NCBI RefSeq assembly: GCF_963676685.1
Contig: NC_092353.1
Coordinates: 10,937,734 to 11,001,733 of the forward strand
Direction: 5' to 3'
DNA: 64,000 nucleotides
DNA from: Mytilus edulis
Taxonomy: Eukaryota; Mollusca; Bivalvia; Mytilida; Mytilidae
Numbering within the stretch: position 1 is the first letter of the stretch; every line of letters starts with the position of its first letter. The translations under genes were made by a program, and so were the position numbers. Positions 12,284 to 24,673 of this stretch are shown piece by piece. The notes beneath the pieces are model-generated. The model did no database searches, was not told where the DNA came from, and saw nothing but the letters and a program-made list of their open reading frames with translations.

Positions 12284-12589
12284 ATACTTACACTTAAGAA
12301 ATATATTCCAACGAGATGTTTTAGCATTTTGAATAAAGTCTAAATACCATTAGATTCATAATACTAGAATGCTATTGAAATAAAACTGCAAACAATATTG
12401 TACAGTAACATAAAACAAGAATCAGGAAGTTCGGAAAAGTTTATGCATTGAAGTGCTGCATTTCCTTTGTACTTTAATATTTCAAGTATATCGAAAAATT
12501 CATTACAACGAGAAATCAATAGTAAATAATTTGAGATTTATATTAAACAAGAAATATATTTCACCAGTTAAAAAAAATATCAGCTGGAA

Positions 12590-12710
12590 AATTTGCAATC
12601 CTACTCGTCGCACGCACTAGGCATGTGAGGGATTCGGGCTCACAAACCTCAGCTAGTGATGCAGTTGTTAAAATAAATAGACTATTTGTCCACTGAGGCC
12701 AATGGAATTA
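12590..12710 (-). repeat. Degenerate tRNA-derived SINE
   Basis: On the minus strand GGCCTCAGTGGAC resembles a pol III A box. About 50 bases on, GTGAGCCCGAATCCCTC resembles a B box. The layout matches the better copy at 46670-46890. It is diverged and presumably silent. Confidence 0.45.
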
Positions 12711-12719
12711 CTTAAATTG

Positions 12720-14033
12720 ACTAATACACCCATGTACATGTTGGCAATGCAGCATGGACTAGCCTTAATCATAAAATATTCATTGTATTCATCGAAATAT
12801 AACTTGAGTTAATCAGATTTTTATATATAAATTGCAATCGTTTTTCTAATATCTGGAAGTGCAAGTCTGTATATAATCCATCGACTTCCATTTTCGTGTT
12901 AAAATCCCTGTGAAAATAGGTTTTATAAAAAGAGTGGCAAAAATCATTGAAATAATTTGGGCAATAACTTTCTTTTAATGAAAATGCATAAACAATAAAC
13001 TTCCTGATTATTTTTAAAGCTATGAACATCGAAAGTGAACATTGGACATTTATTCAGCTTACCAGAATATTGGCTTCTATCTGTTTCATATATGCATTAT
13101 AGTGCTGATTGATTAATACGTGTGGTGGTCATGTATAAGTCTAAGATGCATAAAAATTGAAGAATTTTAAACAGCATCATTTTTGGCGTAGTTCTACTTT
13201 TTTTTTGTTCATGTTTTTCATTTTTTTAGCATTTAAGAGGTTATTCAAATTAATCTATCATTTCAGAAAGTTTAGATTAGAAAAGAAGTAAATATGTTTT
13301 GAAATGATTATAACAATGCATCAATTCAACAAACAAAAAACATAAAAGTATATAATGGTCATACTGTCTACAAAAAAATAAAAACAAATATCATCAAAGT
13401 CCACCTTACGCTGTTAATCACTAGTCAAGAATGTTGTTGTTTGTCATGAATGTTATATTAACTTGGTGTTTCTTGTCAAATCGGAAACATGGCATGCTTT
13501 TTTGACGTGCTTTTACAAGATACCCGTTCACAGGAAAAAATTTCATCTTAATGGGACTTTGAATCTGAGCTGTTCAAAAAGGGTAGTAGATACCAGAGGA
13601 AAATTTTAACTCATGTCGAAAATTAACATACAACGCTATTGCTGAAAAAGTAAAAAAAAAGACCAAAAGACAAGTTAAGGTGGTATAGGAGTTTAAATTT
13701 TCGCGCTTTCTGTGCAAGAAGTTGCGCATCTGATATCGACATTCGATCTCTTGTCGTAAATGAAATACTTTGTACCAAGATGAAAATAAAACATAATTCT
13801 CTTCATTATGTCCTTCAATTAATCGGGTTCACTTTTTTTATTGAAAAAAAATTCAAATACACATCTTTTAATAATAACATTTGGCAGTGATCACTTCCGG
13901 GATGCACGGAAATGCAAAAATGGACACAACAAAAGACGTGGAGATGTTTACATTGCTCAACGGTGAACTGCTTTTTACAATAACTAACTTGCTGCTCAGA
14001 AAATATAGAACATGAGCAGCATTTTGGTGTACT
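12720..14033. other. Non-coding, no gene seen
   Basis: Lies 5' of the transposase-exonuclease gene. Any promoter or terminal inverted repeat of that element would be expected here, but I could not pick one out by eye. Confidence 0.35.
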
Positions 14034-14609
14034 ATGAGGCAGTTTCACATAAATCACATACATAGAACGAATCCTCAAACAGTCAGTGTTAAAGGGCGCT
14101 TTTCAACTAAGAAACCTGTAGAAAGAATACATAACTTTATTGAAAGTAGACGAAAAGTTAAAACACAACCAAAGAAGTTCTCTGTCTCAGACATAGTTTT
14201 AGAAGACCACCCTTATAATTTTTTTATTTCATCTCATCACTTCAAACATCATCTACTTTAACCAAATATCCTCCTGAAACCAACAAAAGCTATCACGAAC
14301 ATGACAGAGATGATTTATTTCATGAATATATTCCATCTGATCTTGTCCCCCTAGACCATTGTAGATTCCTGTGTGAATTAGAGTATTTGGCTAGTCAGCT
14401 GAAAAGCTGTATCGGGTGTAACAAACCCCTTCATTTGCACGATGCCAGGGGTGTTAGATTCTATGGCGTTTCAGGAATTTTGTATATTGTCTGCCATAGA
14501 CCAATATGTGGTCGTTTAAACAAAATTAAATTAGGGAAGACGCATTACCATGGTGAAAACAAGAGAGGCATAGGTGTATTTGATGTCAACACTAAAATAG
14601 CTACAGGTT

Positions 14610-15089
14610 AACATGCATTTAAAAATGTTTAATTTTATGTTTATAACAGTAAGGGACATCAGTTCCCGTTACCAGGTTTTAATTGTAATGATATTCATTG
14701 AGCAGAACAAATCGTACCACTTGTGAAAAGTGTTAACTTAAATCCTGTCAATCATGTCAATGATCCTTCGGCCAACTTGTCCAACTTAATGAAAAAATGC
14801 AAATGCTAGATGAATATATAATTTTCATGTGATGATGTCTGCCAACTCTCCAACTTTGGTTGGCATTCAAGTCAAAGAAATACTGATAGTCACTTCTTTA
14901 TGCTTTATTTCAACAAAAAGAAAAGAACTACAAATTAAATATAAGAAGATGTGGTATGTTGAGCAATGATGACATCCCTTCACAGAACCCAGTATCTCGC
15001 CTAATTTATGAAGTTGAGGAACGTTTACTGCAGATTGCATGTAATATTTACCATGTTTACTGGAAGACCAGCTACGTCGTCCATATATA
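14610..15089. other. Intron 1, left part
   Basis: Non-coding intron sequence up to the LTR element. Nothing else recognised. Confidence 0.4.
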
Positions 15090-15093
15090 AGTA

Positions 15094-15801
15094 TGTAACG
15101 GAGGGGGTTAAATACACCTCCCGGGACGTGTAGTGGCCAGTACTTCGCCCCTATTCGACCATTGGGATACCTGATATCAGATTATGGCTGAACAACAAAC
15201 AATTAATGAAATGAAACTATAATTTATTTACAAATGTAGAATAATTGCATGAATTTAAACAAAGTCGGATAAACAAGAGTCAGAAAACTTTCTTAAATAA
15301 AGTTCAAAAATAGAGTAATTTCAAATGTAAAATGAAAAATAGAGTGTTCCCAGAGTTAGTCTTAAAAGTAAAGTAAATTAAGTTTGCTTCGCGTTGTGTT
15401 TTAAAGTAGTAGAATTGCACCAAAGTGGTGGCTAACTCTGGCGAACTGCACCGAAGTGGTGGCTAACTCTAGACTCGAGTGGTACTAGTTTTAGTTCCGG
15501 CGAGTATTTGGAGGCCTGTGCAAGGCCGACTCCGACTGAATATCAAATGATATCCTTAACTTGTCATTAATCAGGAGAACTTTAACATAAAAGGTACTGA
15601 AGAAAAGTTAAATAAATGAATATTCTTAAAACATTATAAAAACATCAAAGTTAAATACTAAAACAGTTAAATTAACAATCCTTACTTTTATCTTACTATA
15701 TTTAAATCAAATCAAACTTAAAATAAACATTTAAAAACTAAATAATTAATCTGTCCAAATTAAGGGGAATTAATCAGGCACATCAAAGCACATCTATTAC
15801 A
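15094..15801 (-). repeat. 3' LTR (left)
   Basis: 708 bp, aligned end to end with 17733-18443. Shared blocks include CACCTCCCGGGACGTGTAG and GCACCGAAGTGGTGGCTAAC. Relative to the other LTR it has a 12-base insertion around 15276 and scattered substitutions. Confidence 0.85.
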
Positions 15802-15815
15802 TTCCTCCCCCTTAG
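15802..15815 (-). other. Polypurine tract
   Basis: On the minus strand AAGGGGGAGGAA sits directly before the 3' LTR, the expected plus-strand primer for an element reading leftward. Confidence 0.75.
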
Positions 15816-16124
15816 GACAAATATTAAAGAAATTAATATTTGGGAACAGAACTATTTAAAATAGATGTGGTAAAAAAACAATAAACAATATAAATCAATG
15901 CACATAAAATGTCAATAAATGTCACAACAATGTCAAATAATCACACGGTCCAACCATAGGAAAAGTTCCACACAGCATAAGCGTCCAGGAATAGTCGGTA
16001 AACACAAATTATAAAGTACGGTCCATAGAATATAAATGTAAACGGACACAGTTATACAGCATTCAATAAAACACAGTTCTAGATTCAAACGGAAACGGAA
16101 TGTTAATACGGATAATCTGCATGG

Positions 16125-16285
16125 TCCAAGTTGTACCAGGTATAGTCCACCAATTGTTGTTCTCACGAAAACACTTTAAACGTGTGTTTTCGGGTTCTAA
16201 AAAGTCCATCGTTGTACCAGGTTTAGTCCACCATTGTAGATCTCACGGAATCACGTATAACATGTGATTCCGGGTTCAAAATGAT
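16125..16285 (-). repeat. Two 80-bp tandem units, each with a 9-bp stem-loop
   Basis: Each unit starts GTTGTACCAGGT and contains a hairpin. The first is CGAAAACAC (16166-16174) with GTGTTTTCG (16184-16192); the second is CGGAATCAC (16246-16254) with GTGATTCCG (16264-16272). Both loops are nine bases. Two stem pairs differ between units and pairing is kept each time. Both are preceded by TCTCA and followed by GGTTC. Confidence 0.8.
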
Positions 16286-16742
16286 CAAACGTTGTACCAA
16301 AAGTAAGAAAGGTGTTCTTGATACAAGAACTGCTTACTTTATCAGCTGGTTGTCTTCACACTCAAACTAACTGCCACTCTATAGATTTCTGCCATGACTT
16401 ATAAAAGTCACAAAAGGAACACCATAACCAAACTAAACAAATTTAAAACAATAAAACTTGTTCAGAAAGGTTAAAAATCCAAACAAATGAGCAAACTCAT
16501 AAATAAACCTATTCAAACAAAAAAACTAAGCAACACTCTAAACTAACCAACATCTAAAGGAAAACACAATCAAATCAAACAACATTTTTGAGGGTGGTTT
16601 GGATGGCAAAACCGGCTCATTAACGTGACCAAGAAAAACAACAAATCCAATGAAAACTTTGAAACCATACCTACTAAACAATAATATAAACTGACAAAAT
16701 AAGTAAAATACTAAATATACAAACTAAAACTCATAAAACATA

Positions 16743-17678
16743 CTATATGAAAACTTTAACTGGCTTATCCTTCAAACAAGAAAACTCATCCATGCTAGAA
16801 ATCAAATAATCAGATAAACAGCTTTGCAAATCAGATGAAAATAAACTTTGAACTTTGTTGACAATTTTGCATGATTTTTTCACTTTCTTATGAACTGCAG
16901 TAGAAACTGGTTTTTCTGGTTCAACAACATGAACAGAATTGACACTTTTACAAACTTTATTGGGACAATTAGCTCTGATATGTCCAACTACCAAACAATT
17001 AAAACATTGTTTTTACTTTAAACTTCTTATAAACTAGCTTTTTAAGAACTTTGACAATTTGATCAAAACCAGACTTCAAACAACTAAAATCTAAACTTTC
17101 TTCACTTTCCTCAATTTCACATTCAACAGATTCAATTGTCAAATTAAAAGACTCAAACTCTGTAGCCAAAAATATAGCATCATCAAAAGTTGCAGGATGC
17201 TTAAAATGGACAAACTTTCCCATTTCCTTCTCTAATTTGCCAATAAAAAGATCCATAAAATAAGTTTGCATACTGTTAAAACGATCTGGAAATGCACGAT
17301 GACATAAAAGTTTGAATCTATGTCCAAAATCGAACACAGATTCATCTGACAAAATTAAACAGCTATTCAGTTGAAATTTATAAAAAGCTATCCTTTCCTT
17401 AGGATTAAAGCGTTGCACTAATAAACTTTTCAAAAAATCATAGCTTTGCAACTGAGTTGGAGTAAGAAGACGTAAAAAGTTCGTGCTTCTTCTCTTAAGT
17501 TTATTACTAACTGAAGAGCCATTTCAGAAAAATTCCAGTTATTCCACAGACTAACTGCTTCAAATTGAATCAAATAATCTTGTACATCGGCACTTACACC
17601 GTCAAAAGTACAAGGTTTCTGTTCAAACTTTATCATTTTGAAAGTCAAAAATTTAAACAATATCAAAAATAAATGCAA
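16743..17678 (-). pseudogene. Retrotransposon gag with CCHC zinc knuckle, two frameshifts
   Basis: Reading leftward: an N-terminal segment (KPCTFDGVSADVQDYLIQFE, then WNFSEMALQL), the retrotransposon gag core (SYDFLKSLLVQRFNPKERI), an acidic stretch rich in Glu and Ser, then CFNCLVVGHIRANC, an exact C-x2-C-x4-H-x4-C zinc knuckle. Together that is about 310 residues, normal for a Ty3/gypsy gag, which coats and packages element RNA. The frame is broken at an A5 run (17474-17478) and a T5 run (17010-17014), each fixed by one base. The ORF stops about 40 residues after the knuckle with no pol downstream. Confidence 0.8.
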
Positions 17679-17712
17679 TAAAAATATTCATACCAAAACT
17701 GAGGGATCAGGT

Positions 17713-17730
17713 ATCCTGGTCACGGCACCA
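17713..17730 (-). other. Primer binding site, tRNA-His-like
   Basis: On the minus strand TGGTGCCGTGACCAGGAT begins two bases after the 5' LTR. Its complement ends GTCACGGCACCA, matching the 3' end of animal tRNA-His including CCA; from memory 16 of 18 bases agree. Confidence 0.75.
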
Positions 17731-17732
17731 TT

Positions 17733-18443
17733 TGTAAGGGAGGGGGTTGGTGACGACACCTCCCGGGACGTGTAGTGGCCAGTTCTTCGCCCCTATTCGA
17801 CCATTGGGATACCTGATATCAGATTATGGCTGAACAACAAACAATTAATAAAATGAAACTATAATTTATTTACAAATGTACAATAATTGCATGAATTTAA
17901 ACAAAGTCGGATAAACAAGTTTTTAAATGAAGTTCAAAAATAGAGTAATTTCAAATGTAAAATGAAAAATAGAGTGTTCCCAGAGTTAGTCTTAAAAGTA
18001 AAGTAAATTAAATTTGCTTCGCGTTGTGTTTTAAAGTACATGTAGTAGAATTGCACCAAAGTGGTGGCTAACTCTGGCGAACTGCACCGAAGTGGTGGCT
18101 AACTCTAGACTCGAGTGGTACTAATTTTAGTTCCGGCGAGTATGTGGAGGCCTGTGCAAGGCCGACTCCGACTGAATATCAAATGATATCCTAAACTTGT
18201 CATTAATCAGGAAAACTTTAACATAAAAGGTACTGAAGAAAAGTTAAATAAATGAATATTCTTAAAACATTACAAAAACATCAAAGTTAAATACTAAAAC
18301 AGTTAAATTAACAATCCTTACTTTTATCTTACTATATTTAAATCAAATCAATTTGAAACCTAAAATAAACATTTAAAAACTAAATAATTAATCTGTCCAA
18401 ATTAAGGGGAATTAATCAGGCACATCAAAGCACATCTATTACA
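17733..18443 (-). repeat. 5' LTR (right)
   Basis: 711 bp, partner of the left LTR. Reading leftward it starts TGTAATAGATGTGC and ends CCCTCCCTTACA, giving the TG...CA ends of LTRs. Confidence 0.85.
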
Positions 18444-18599
18444 AGTAACATTATATTATACAAATATAAAATACAAATACAAACTTTAACCACAGACATG
18501 ACAGAGTCAATATTTATTTATCTAATGTTTTCATAGATATTGATTTTATTAATTAGTGGGATGGGAACATGATAAATATACAACAGGATTGCATCTTTT

Positions 18600-18840
18600 T
18601 AATCAAGTAGGGCGAGTTGACAATACTTAATTCATCAGGATTAATCTATTTCTCACAAGTGGGGCGAGTTGACAGACCTTATTTCAGAGTGATTTTTACC
18701 CTTTTCATAAATGGTGCAAGTTAAACAACCCATTTTCAATTCTTTTTCACAAGTGGGGCCATTTGGTAAATCTAATTTGGTCAATTCAGAAAGTGGTGCA
18801 AGTGAAAAAATGGGGCGGTTTGCCAGTGTGATGATTCTTC
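18600..18840. repeat. Degenerate tandem of about 60 bp
   Basis: The phrases GTAGGGCGAGTTGAC, GTGGGGCGAGTTGAC, GGTGCAAGTTAAAC, GTGGGGCCATTTGG and GGGGCGGTTTGCC recur every 50-65 bases, suggesting four or five decayed units. Confidence 0.45.
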
Positions 18841-18940
18841 ATGGATTCAATATACATCCTGATGTCTAAGAGATCCCAATTTTGTTTATACATGTGTATT
18901 ATATGCCATAATTTCATGGGTATGTTTGAATATAAAAAAA

Positions 18941-19125
18941 AAGATGTGGTATGATTGCCAATGAGACAACTCTCCACAAGAGACCAAAATGACACAGAAA
19001 TTAACAATTATAGGTAACTGTACAGCCTTCAACAATGAGCAAAGCCTATACTGCATAGTCAGCTATAAAGGCCCTGAAATGACAATGTAAAATAATTCAA
19101 ACGATAAAAGTAACAGCTTTATTTA
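18941..19125 (+). repeat. SINE-like mussel repeat
   Basis: Begins AGATGTGGTATGATTGCC and contains GAGACAACTCTCCACAAGAG and GCCTTCAACAATGAGCAAAG. A second partial copy is at 35241-35345, and a poorer match is near 26310-26400. I recognise this as a very common mussel repeat. No pol III boxes are obvious. Confidence 0.65.
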
Positions 19126-21639
19126 TTTAAAAAATGAACGAAAAACAAATATGTAACACATAAAAAAACAATAACGATTGAATTACAGGCTTCTGACTTG
19201 GGGCAGGCAAATACATACATGTTCACTATGCTGAATTTAATATGAATGAAAAAAGTGGGTTTATGTTTTTTAAGTGCAACTAAAAGTTGAAATGTGTCCA
19301 GATTTAAATGATTACATATAAAGTTCTCATAATCATGATACATGTAATTCATTATATTTCAAAATATCCAGGTATGATACATTCCGGCATCGGAGGAACA
19401 CAGTTGAGCAACTTTTTGTCCGTACTCAACATATATAGCATAGATTTCAAGGCATTAAAAGAGAGAGAAAATGAAACTGGAGCTGCTATAGAAACACAAG
19501 CAGAAATATCTGAGGAAAGATACTTACAAGAAGAAATAAACCAGTCATTTACAGGTTTAACATTTGAATTAGCCAGATACAAGCTTCTGTTAAACTGGAC
19601 ATCTGTGTTGAATTGTTACTTATTTTAAGATTTACTTGAATTAAAAATTGAATACTTAAAAAAGTTCACCTATACATGTATGTATTATAATTTTAATATG
19701 AAAATTGATAAAAAATAAAAGGAACTTCAGCATTTTTACATCTTATACAGACTTTGAAGTGAATTCAGACAAAGGTCATTAGATTTTTCAAAATGGAACG
19801 TTAACCAGTGTTTAAATTTAATTATTAACATGATTAAGAAGCCTTGACATTTTTTTTTCCATGGAGAGTGTTTGGGCATGGTCCATTGACTTTGAAACTT
19901 TTGCATATCTTACATATTAAAGTTCATTTTACAGGGAACCCTTAATTGTAGGTCTATGATATTTAGTATGCAGTAGAATTATTATTACCATATCATATTT
20001 CTAAACTATTATTGAATATTATTGTCCATATTCCTTCAGTCATGGCATGGTTCAGAAATTTTACTATTTCTTTGAGTTAAGTGTTATAAAATATTGCTAC
20101 TTTAATTTCATTGTTTTCTGTTTCAGCAGTACATTATTTAAAACCTTTCATATTATTGTTCACAAAATTCTTTAATAAATATTTATTTATCTTTTACTAC
20201 GGTACTGTTATTCTCATAGTCATGTTAGTTGTCTAATTTGGAAATGACTGTTAATTACACTATAGTACAAACAGTGAAAATATAACCACTATATATCTTA
20301 GCTATAGGAAAAAAAAACTTTCTCTCTTAATTATCATGATTTCAATATATGTATTTTCGTGCAGAGGAAAATGGTGACACACAAACAGGTATATCTGTAT
20401 CAACCGACACATGCTGGCAGAAGAAAGGTTCTGGTAGATCCTACAATAGTTTGTCAGGTATATATGGTTTGACAAGTAATATCCTCCTTGTACAAATACT
20501 CATAAACTATTACTATTGAATTATGTACAAAATGAAGTCAATTGAGATTCTACATCTATAAATATTCCACTGACCTGGATTTTGGATTTCATAATTATCA
20601 ATAACTTAGCTAATTAATATAGATTTAAAAAATATGTGTCCATAGGAAATTTCATAGACAAAATTTTGGTTGTCGAACATAAAATTGAGATTTAAAATGG
20701 GAAAAGTGTCATGTAGACAACAACATGACTAAAGAGCAAATACAGCCCAAGGCCACCTATATAATTCTTCAACACAGCAGATGGGTATTTAGCTGGTCTT
20801 CTAACCATTATCCATACTAGTTGAGTGAAAATGAAAGTACACTTAACTCTGAATCACATAAATGAACCTTGACTTGGTTGCGATAACATTACATTGGTTT
20901 GCATTTATGACAAAGAGGGATTACTGTTGTTCTAACAACGACTTCCCTGTTTACAAAAATAAGTTTATACACATGGAGATTTTTTTTTTAACTATTTACA
21001 GGTGTTTCAACTTTGATAGGGACGAAAACAGGAAAAGTGGGGGATCATCGGTTAAGAATTTCCTCCTGTAAAATATGTGGAAAGGCCAAATCGAAGGAGA
21101 TGATTCCAAGGATACATCAATGTAGAAAAAAAGGAGTGGATCTGCGAAGGTAGTCTCCCAAAAATACAAAACAAATATCATTATATAACACTGATGTTCA
21201 GAATTAAGTTTTCAGAAGAATTGCAAAATTATGACTTTGAAATGAATTATAAAAAATACAGACATTGTACACATCAAAATTAGAAGTACTGTCATTCACA
21301 AGCTCAGATGTGTATTTTGAATTATATATATAGGGATTGTCATCTTTTTATAGAAGTTGTAACTTTCATAGAACTTAAGAATAAAGGTCAAATTTTATTT
21401 TCCTGATTTTAGCTTTTCTCCTTGTTCAGTTAAAGCCCTTTCATAATAATTGAATTGTTGATGAAATACTTATTAATTATTTAAAATAGAATTCTGTTCA
21501 AAGGAAGATAACTCACTTTTAAATTTTCCCTAGTTTATTATACCAATAAATATATACAAATATTTTATTGGCACAAACTCAATTACAATAATTGGCAACA
21601 GCCCATACAACTAGTATACAAATAGTAATGATGCAGCAA

Positions 21640-22349
21640 TTAAGGTAGCACAATACAAAGATTTTTCATCCCCAATCAGATATCTTTAAACTGATGTAAT
21701 TCCACTCATCCTTCTTTAAATTTTATAAATGAGGTACCAAAAGAAAGAAGAATGATTAATCTTTCAAATTGTGATAATTTCATTATGACATAATTATTAC
21801 ATAATTAATTGTTATGTAATTAGTTGCTATATTGTGAAGTCCATACTTAAATGAATTTAGCTTCTTTGTTATTCATAGCATCCCAAAATATTTTATAGAT
21901 TCTTTCACAACACAGTTTGACCTTCAAAACTGTGTCTCAGATTTTTCCTATTGTATTTCATTCTCTCATAAATCTTCAATTAAGTTTGCAACATCAATTC
22001 ATAAGAGATCACTAAATTCAACTGGGTATAAAATTTGTTCTATTGATGTTTTTGGAAATCTGAGAGGTCAAGCTGTGTTGTACAAGAATCTATAAAATAT
22101 TTTGGGATGCTATGAAGAACAAAGACGCTAAATTCATTCAAGTGTGGACATCACAATATAGCAACTAATTACATAACAATTGATTATGTAATAATTATGT
22201 CATAATAAAATTATCACAATTTGAAAGGTTAATCTTTCTTCTTTCTTTTGGTACCTCATTTATAAAATATAAAGAAGGATGAAATGAATTACATCAGTTT
22301 AAAGTTATCTGATTGGGAGTGAAAAAATCTTTGTATTGTGCTACCTTAA
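21640..22349. mobile_element. Fold-back MITE flanked by TTAA
   Basis: Ends are TTAA-GGTAGCACAATACAAAG and its reverse complement, so the element (21644-22345) lies between two TTAA sites, the target of piggyBac and Kolobok elements. The arms are about 290 bp each and pair along most of their length. The central spacer is short and nothing is coded. It sits in intron 4 of the transposase gene. Confidence 0.8.
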
Positions 22350-22384
22350 ACAATACTACATACATGTAGCATATCATTGGGCAC

Positions 22385-22460
22385 TTTTCGAACCATGAAA
22401 TTTGAACAATCTTTCTTATCTGTTAACTTTCATGTATCTACCTCTTTCAATTTCAAGATT
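22385..22460 (-). pseudogene. Tiny LINE ORF2 C-terminal scrap
   Basis: The minus strand reads NLEIERGRYMKVNR, a stop, then ERLFKF, resembling the LEIERGRYKSIK block of the LINE fragment at 2225-2767. Only about 25 codons remain. Confidence 0.35.
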
Positions 22461-24315
22461 TTTATACGACCGCAAAAATTGAAAAATTTTTGGTCGTATA
22501 TTGGTATCACGTTGGCTTCGTCGTCTTCGTCGTCCGAATACTTTTAGTTTTCGCACTCTAAATTTAGTAAATGTGAATAGAAATCTATGAAATTTTAACA
22601 CAAGGTTTATGACCAAAAAAGGAAGGTTGGGCTTGATTCTGGGAGTTTTGGTCCCAACATTTTAGGAATTAGGGGCCAAAAAGGGCCCAAATAAGCATTT
22701 TCTTGGTTTTCGCACTATAACTTTAGTTTAAGTTAATAGAAATCTATAAAATTTTGACACAAGGTTTATGACCACAAAAGGAAAGTTGGGATTGATTTTG
22801 GTAGTTTAAGTTCAAACAGTTTAGGAATTAGGGGCCAAAAAAGGGCCCAAATAAGCATTATTCTTGGTTTTCGCACAATAACTTTAGTATAAGTGAATAG
22901 AAATCTATGAAATTTAAACACAAGGTTTATGACCATTATAAGAAGGTTGGGTTTGATTTTTGGAGTTGTGGTCCCAACAGTTTAGGAATAAGGGGCCCAA
23001 AGGGTCCAAAATTGAACTTTGTTTGATTTCAACAATAATTGAATAATTGGGGTTCTTTGGTATGCCGAATCTAACTGTGTATGTAGATTCTTAATTTTTG
23101 GTCCTGTTTTCAAATTGGTCTACATTAAGGTCCAAAGGGTCCAAAATTAAACTAAGTTTGATTTTAACAAAAATTTAATCCTTGGGGTTCTTTGATATAC
23201 TGAATATAAAAATGTACTTAGATTTTTGATTATTGGCCCAGTTTTCAAGTTGGTCCAAATCAGGGTCCAAAATTAAACTTTGCTTGATTTCATCAAAAAT
23301 TGAATAATTGGGGTTCTTTGATATGCCAAATCTAACTGTGTATGTAGATTCTTAATTTTTAGTCCCGTTTTCAAATTGGTCTACATTAAAGTCCAAAGGA
23401 TCCAAAATTAAACTAAGTTTGATTTTAACAAAAATTGAATTCTTGGGCTTTTTTGATATGCTGAATCTAAACATGTACTTAGATTTGATTATGGGCTCAG
23501 TTTTCAAGTTGGTTCAAATCAGGATCCAAAATTATTATGTTAAGTATTGTGCAATAGCAAGAAATTTTCAATTGCACAGTATTCAGCAATAGCAAGAAAT
23601 CTTCAATTGCACAGTATTTTGCAATAGCAAGAAATTTTCAATTGCACAGTATTGCGCAATAGCAAGAAATCTTCAATTGCACAGTATTGTGCAAAAGCAA
23701 ATATTTTCAATTGCACAGTATTGCACAATAGCAAGAAATATCTAATTGCACAATATTGTGCAATAGCAAGAAATTTTCAATTGATTGGAGTTATCTTTCT
23801 TTGTCCAGAATAGTAATTGAATCAACTTAAATCATTTTTTTATACAATATACAATGTATATTCACTTTTACTACCAACTGATAAATTAAAACAATCTTTA
23901 CCATTCAGTGATAACAAGCACCTTTTGTTACATTTTAATATTTTATGATGTATTTAAATGAGTAGTTCTGGTTGCAAACTCCATTAGAAATTTGAATTGA
24001 GATCAGTTTTGGAAAAAGGGAAAGGGGGATGTGAAAAAAAGGGGGGGTTAAATTTTTTCTCATTTCAGATTTCATAAATAAAAAGAAAATTTCTTTAAAC
24101 ATTTTTTTTGAGAGGATTTATATTCAACAGCATAGTGAATTGCTCAAAGGCAAAAAAAAATATTTTAAGTTTATTAGACCACATTCATTCTGTGTCCGAA
24201 ACCTATGCTGTGTCAACTATTTAATCACAATCCAAATTTAGAGCTGAATCCAGCTTGGATGTTGTGTCTTTACTTGCCCCAACCGTTCAGGGTTCAACCT
24301 CTGCGGTTGTATAAA
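22461..24315. repeat. Composite repeat with stacked tandem arrays and inverted ends
   Basis: Starts TTTATACGACCGCA and ends with the inverse TGCGGTTGTATAAA (13 of 14 match). Within the first 50 bases ATACGACC and GGTCGTAT form a hairpin. Inside are three arrays: units of about 160 bp opening TTTTCGCAC (22548, 22707, 22868); units of about 135 bp around TTGGGGTTCTTTG (23045-23500); and units of about 35 bp. It fills most of the intron between exons 4 and 5. I recognise the sequence type as abundant in mussels. Confidence 0.65.
23535..23790. repeat. 35-bp tandem array
   Basis: About seven units of the form GCAATAGCAAGAAATTTTCA followed by ATTGCACAGTATT. Each unit is itself partly palindromic (CAATTGCA...TGCAATAG). 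Part of the composite repeat. Confidence 0.8.
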
Positions 24316-24673
24316 GCTGCGCCCTGCGGAGCATCTGGTTTGCACTTAGCCTTATAGTTTTGCAAAAGGTGCCCTATCTTTCAACATATTCAATTGGTCA
24401 ACATAGTTTGCCCGTTTATTTGAAAAACAAAAATGTTGAAAAAATGATGATTTTGATGATTCTGTAATATATGAATTCTGTTCTTGAAAAATTTGGTCAT
24501 GAATTTGTTTTATTTGGGTAAGCATAGGTGTAATAGGTACATTAAAAGATGTTAAAAATAAGAAACCCAGATTATGGATACATTTCTTCATATTACTTGT
24601 CCATAGGTTGTTTTCTCTTGTTTGAATAAATATATACAAGAGAGACAATTTCTGGTATACATTTTTGTCTTAG

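Larger units (their letters stand above)
15094..18443 (-). mobile_element. Gag-only LTR retrotransposon (TR-GAG-like, Ty3/gypsy type)
   Basis: Two direct LTRs, 15094-15801 and 17733-18443, both start TGTAA and end TTACA. The insertion is flanked by AGTA on each side (15090-15093 and 18444-18447), a four-base target duplication. The element reads leftward: a tRNA-His-type primer binding site lies two bases inside the right LTR, gag follows, and a polypurine tract abuts the left LTR. There is no protease, reverse transcriptase, RNase H or integrase; about 930 non-coding bases lie between gag and the polypurine tract. It sits in intron 1 of the transposase gene. By eye the LTRs differ by a few percent plus small indels, so the insertion is fairly recent. 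Confidence 0.85.

Noticed and set aside
23535-23790. CRISPR-like evenly spaced repeats
   Set aside because: Units are directly adjacent with no unique spacers, and the sequence is animal. The 26-bp array at 58861 is rejected for the same reason.
24352-24648. 98-codon minus-strand ORF
   Set aside because: It lies in the intron just before transposase exon 5, shows no domain, and has no matching splice context.
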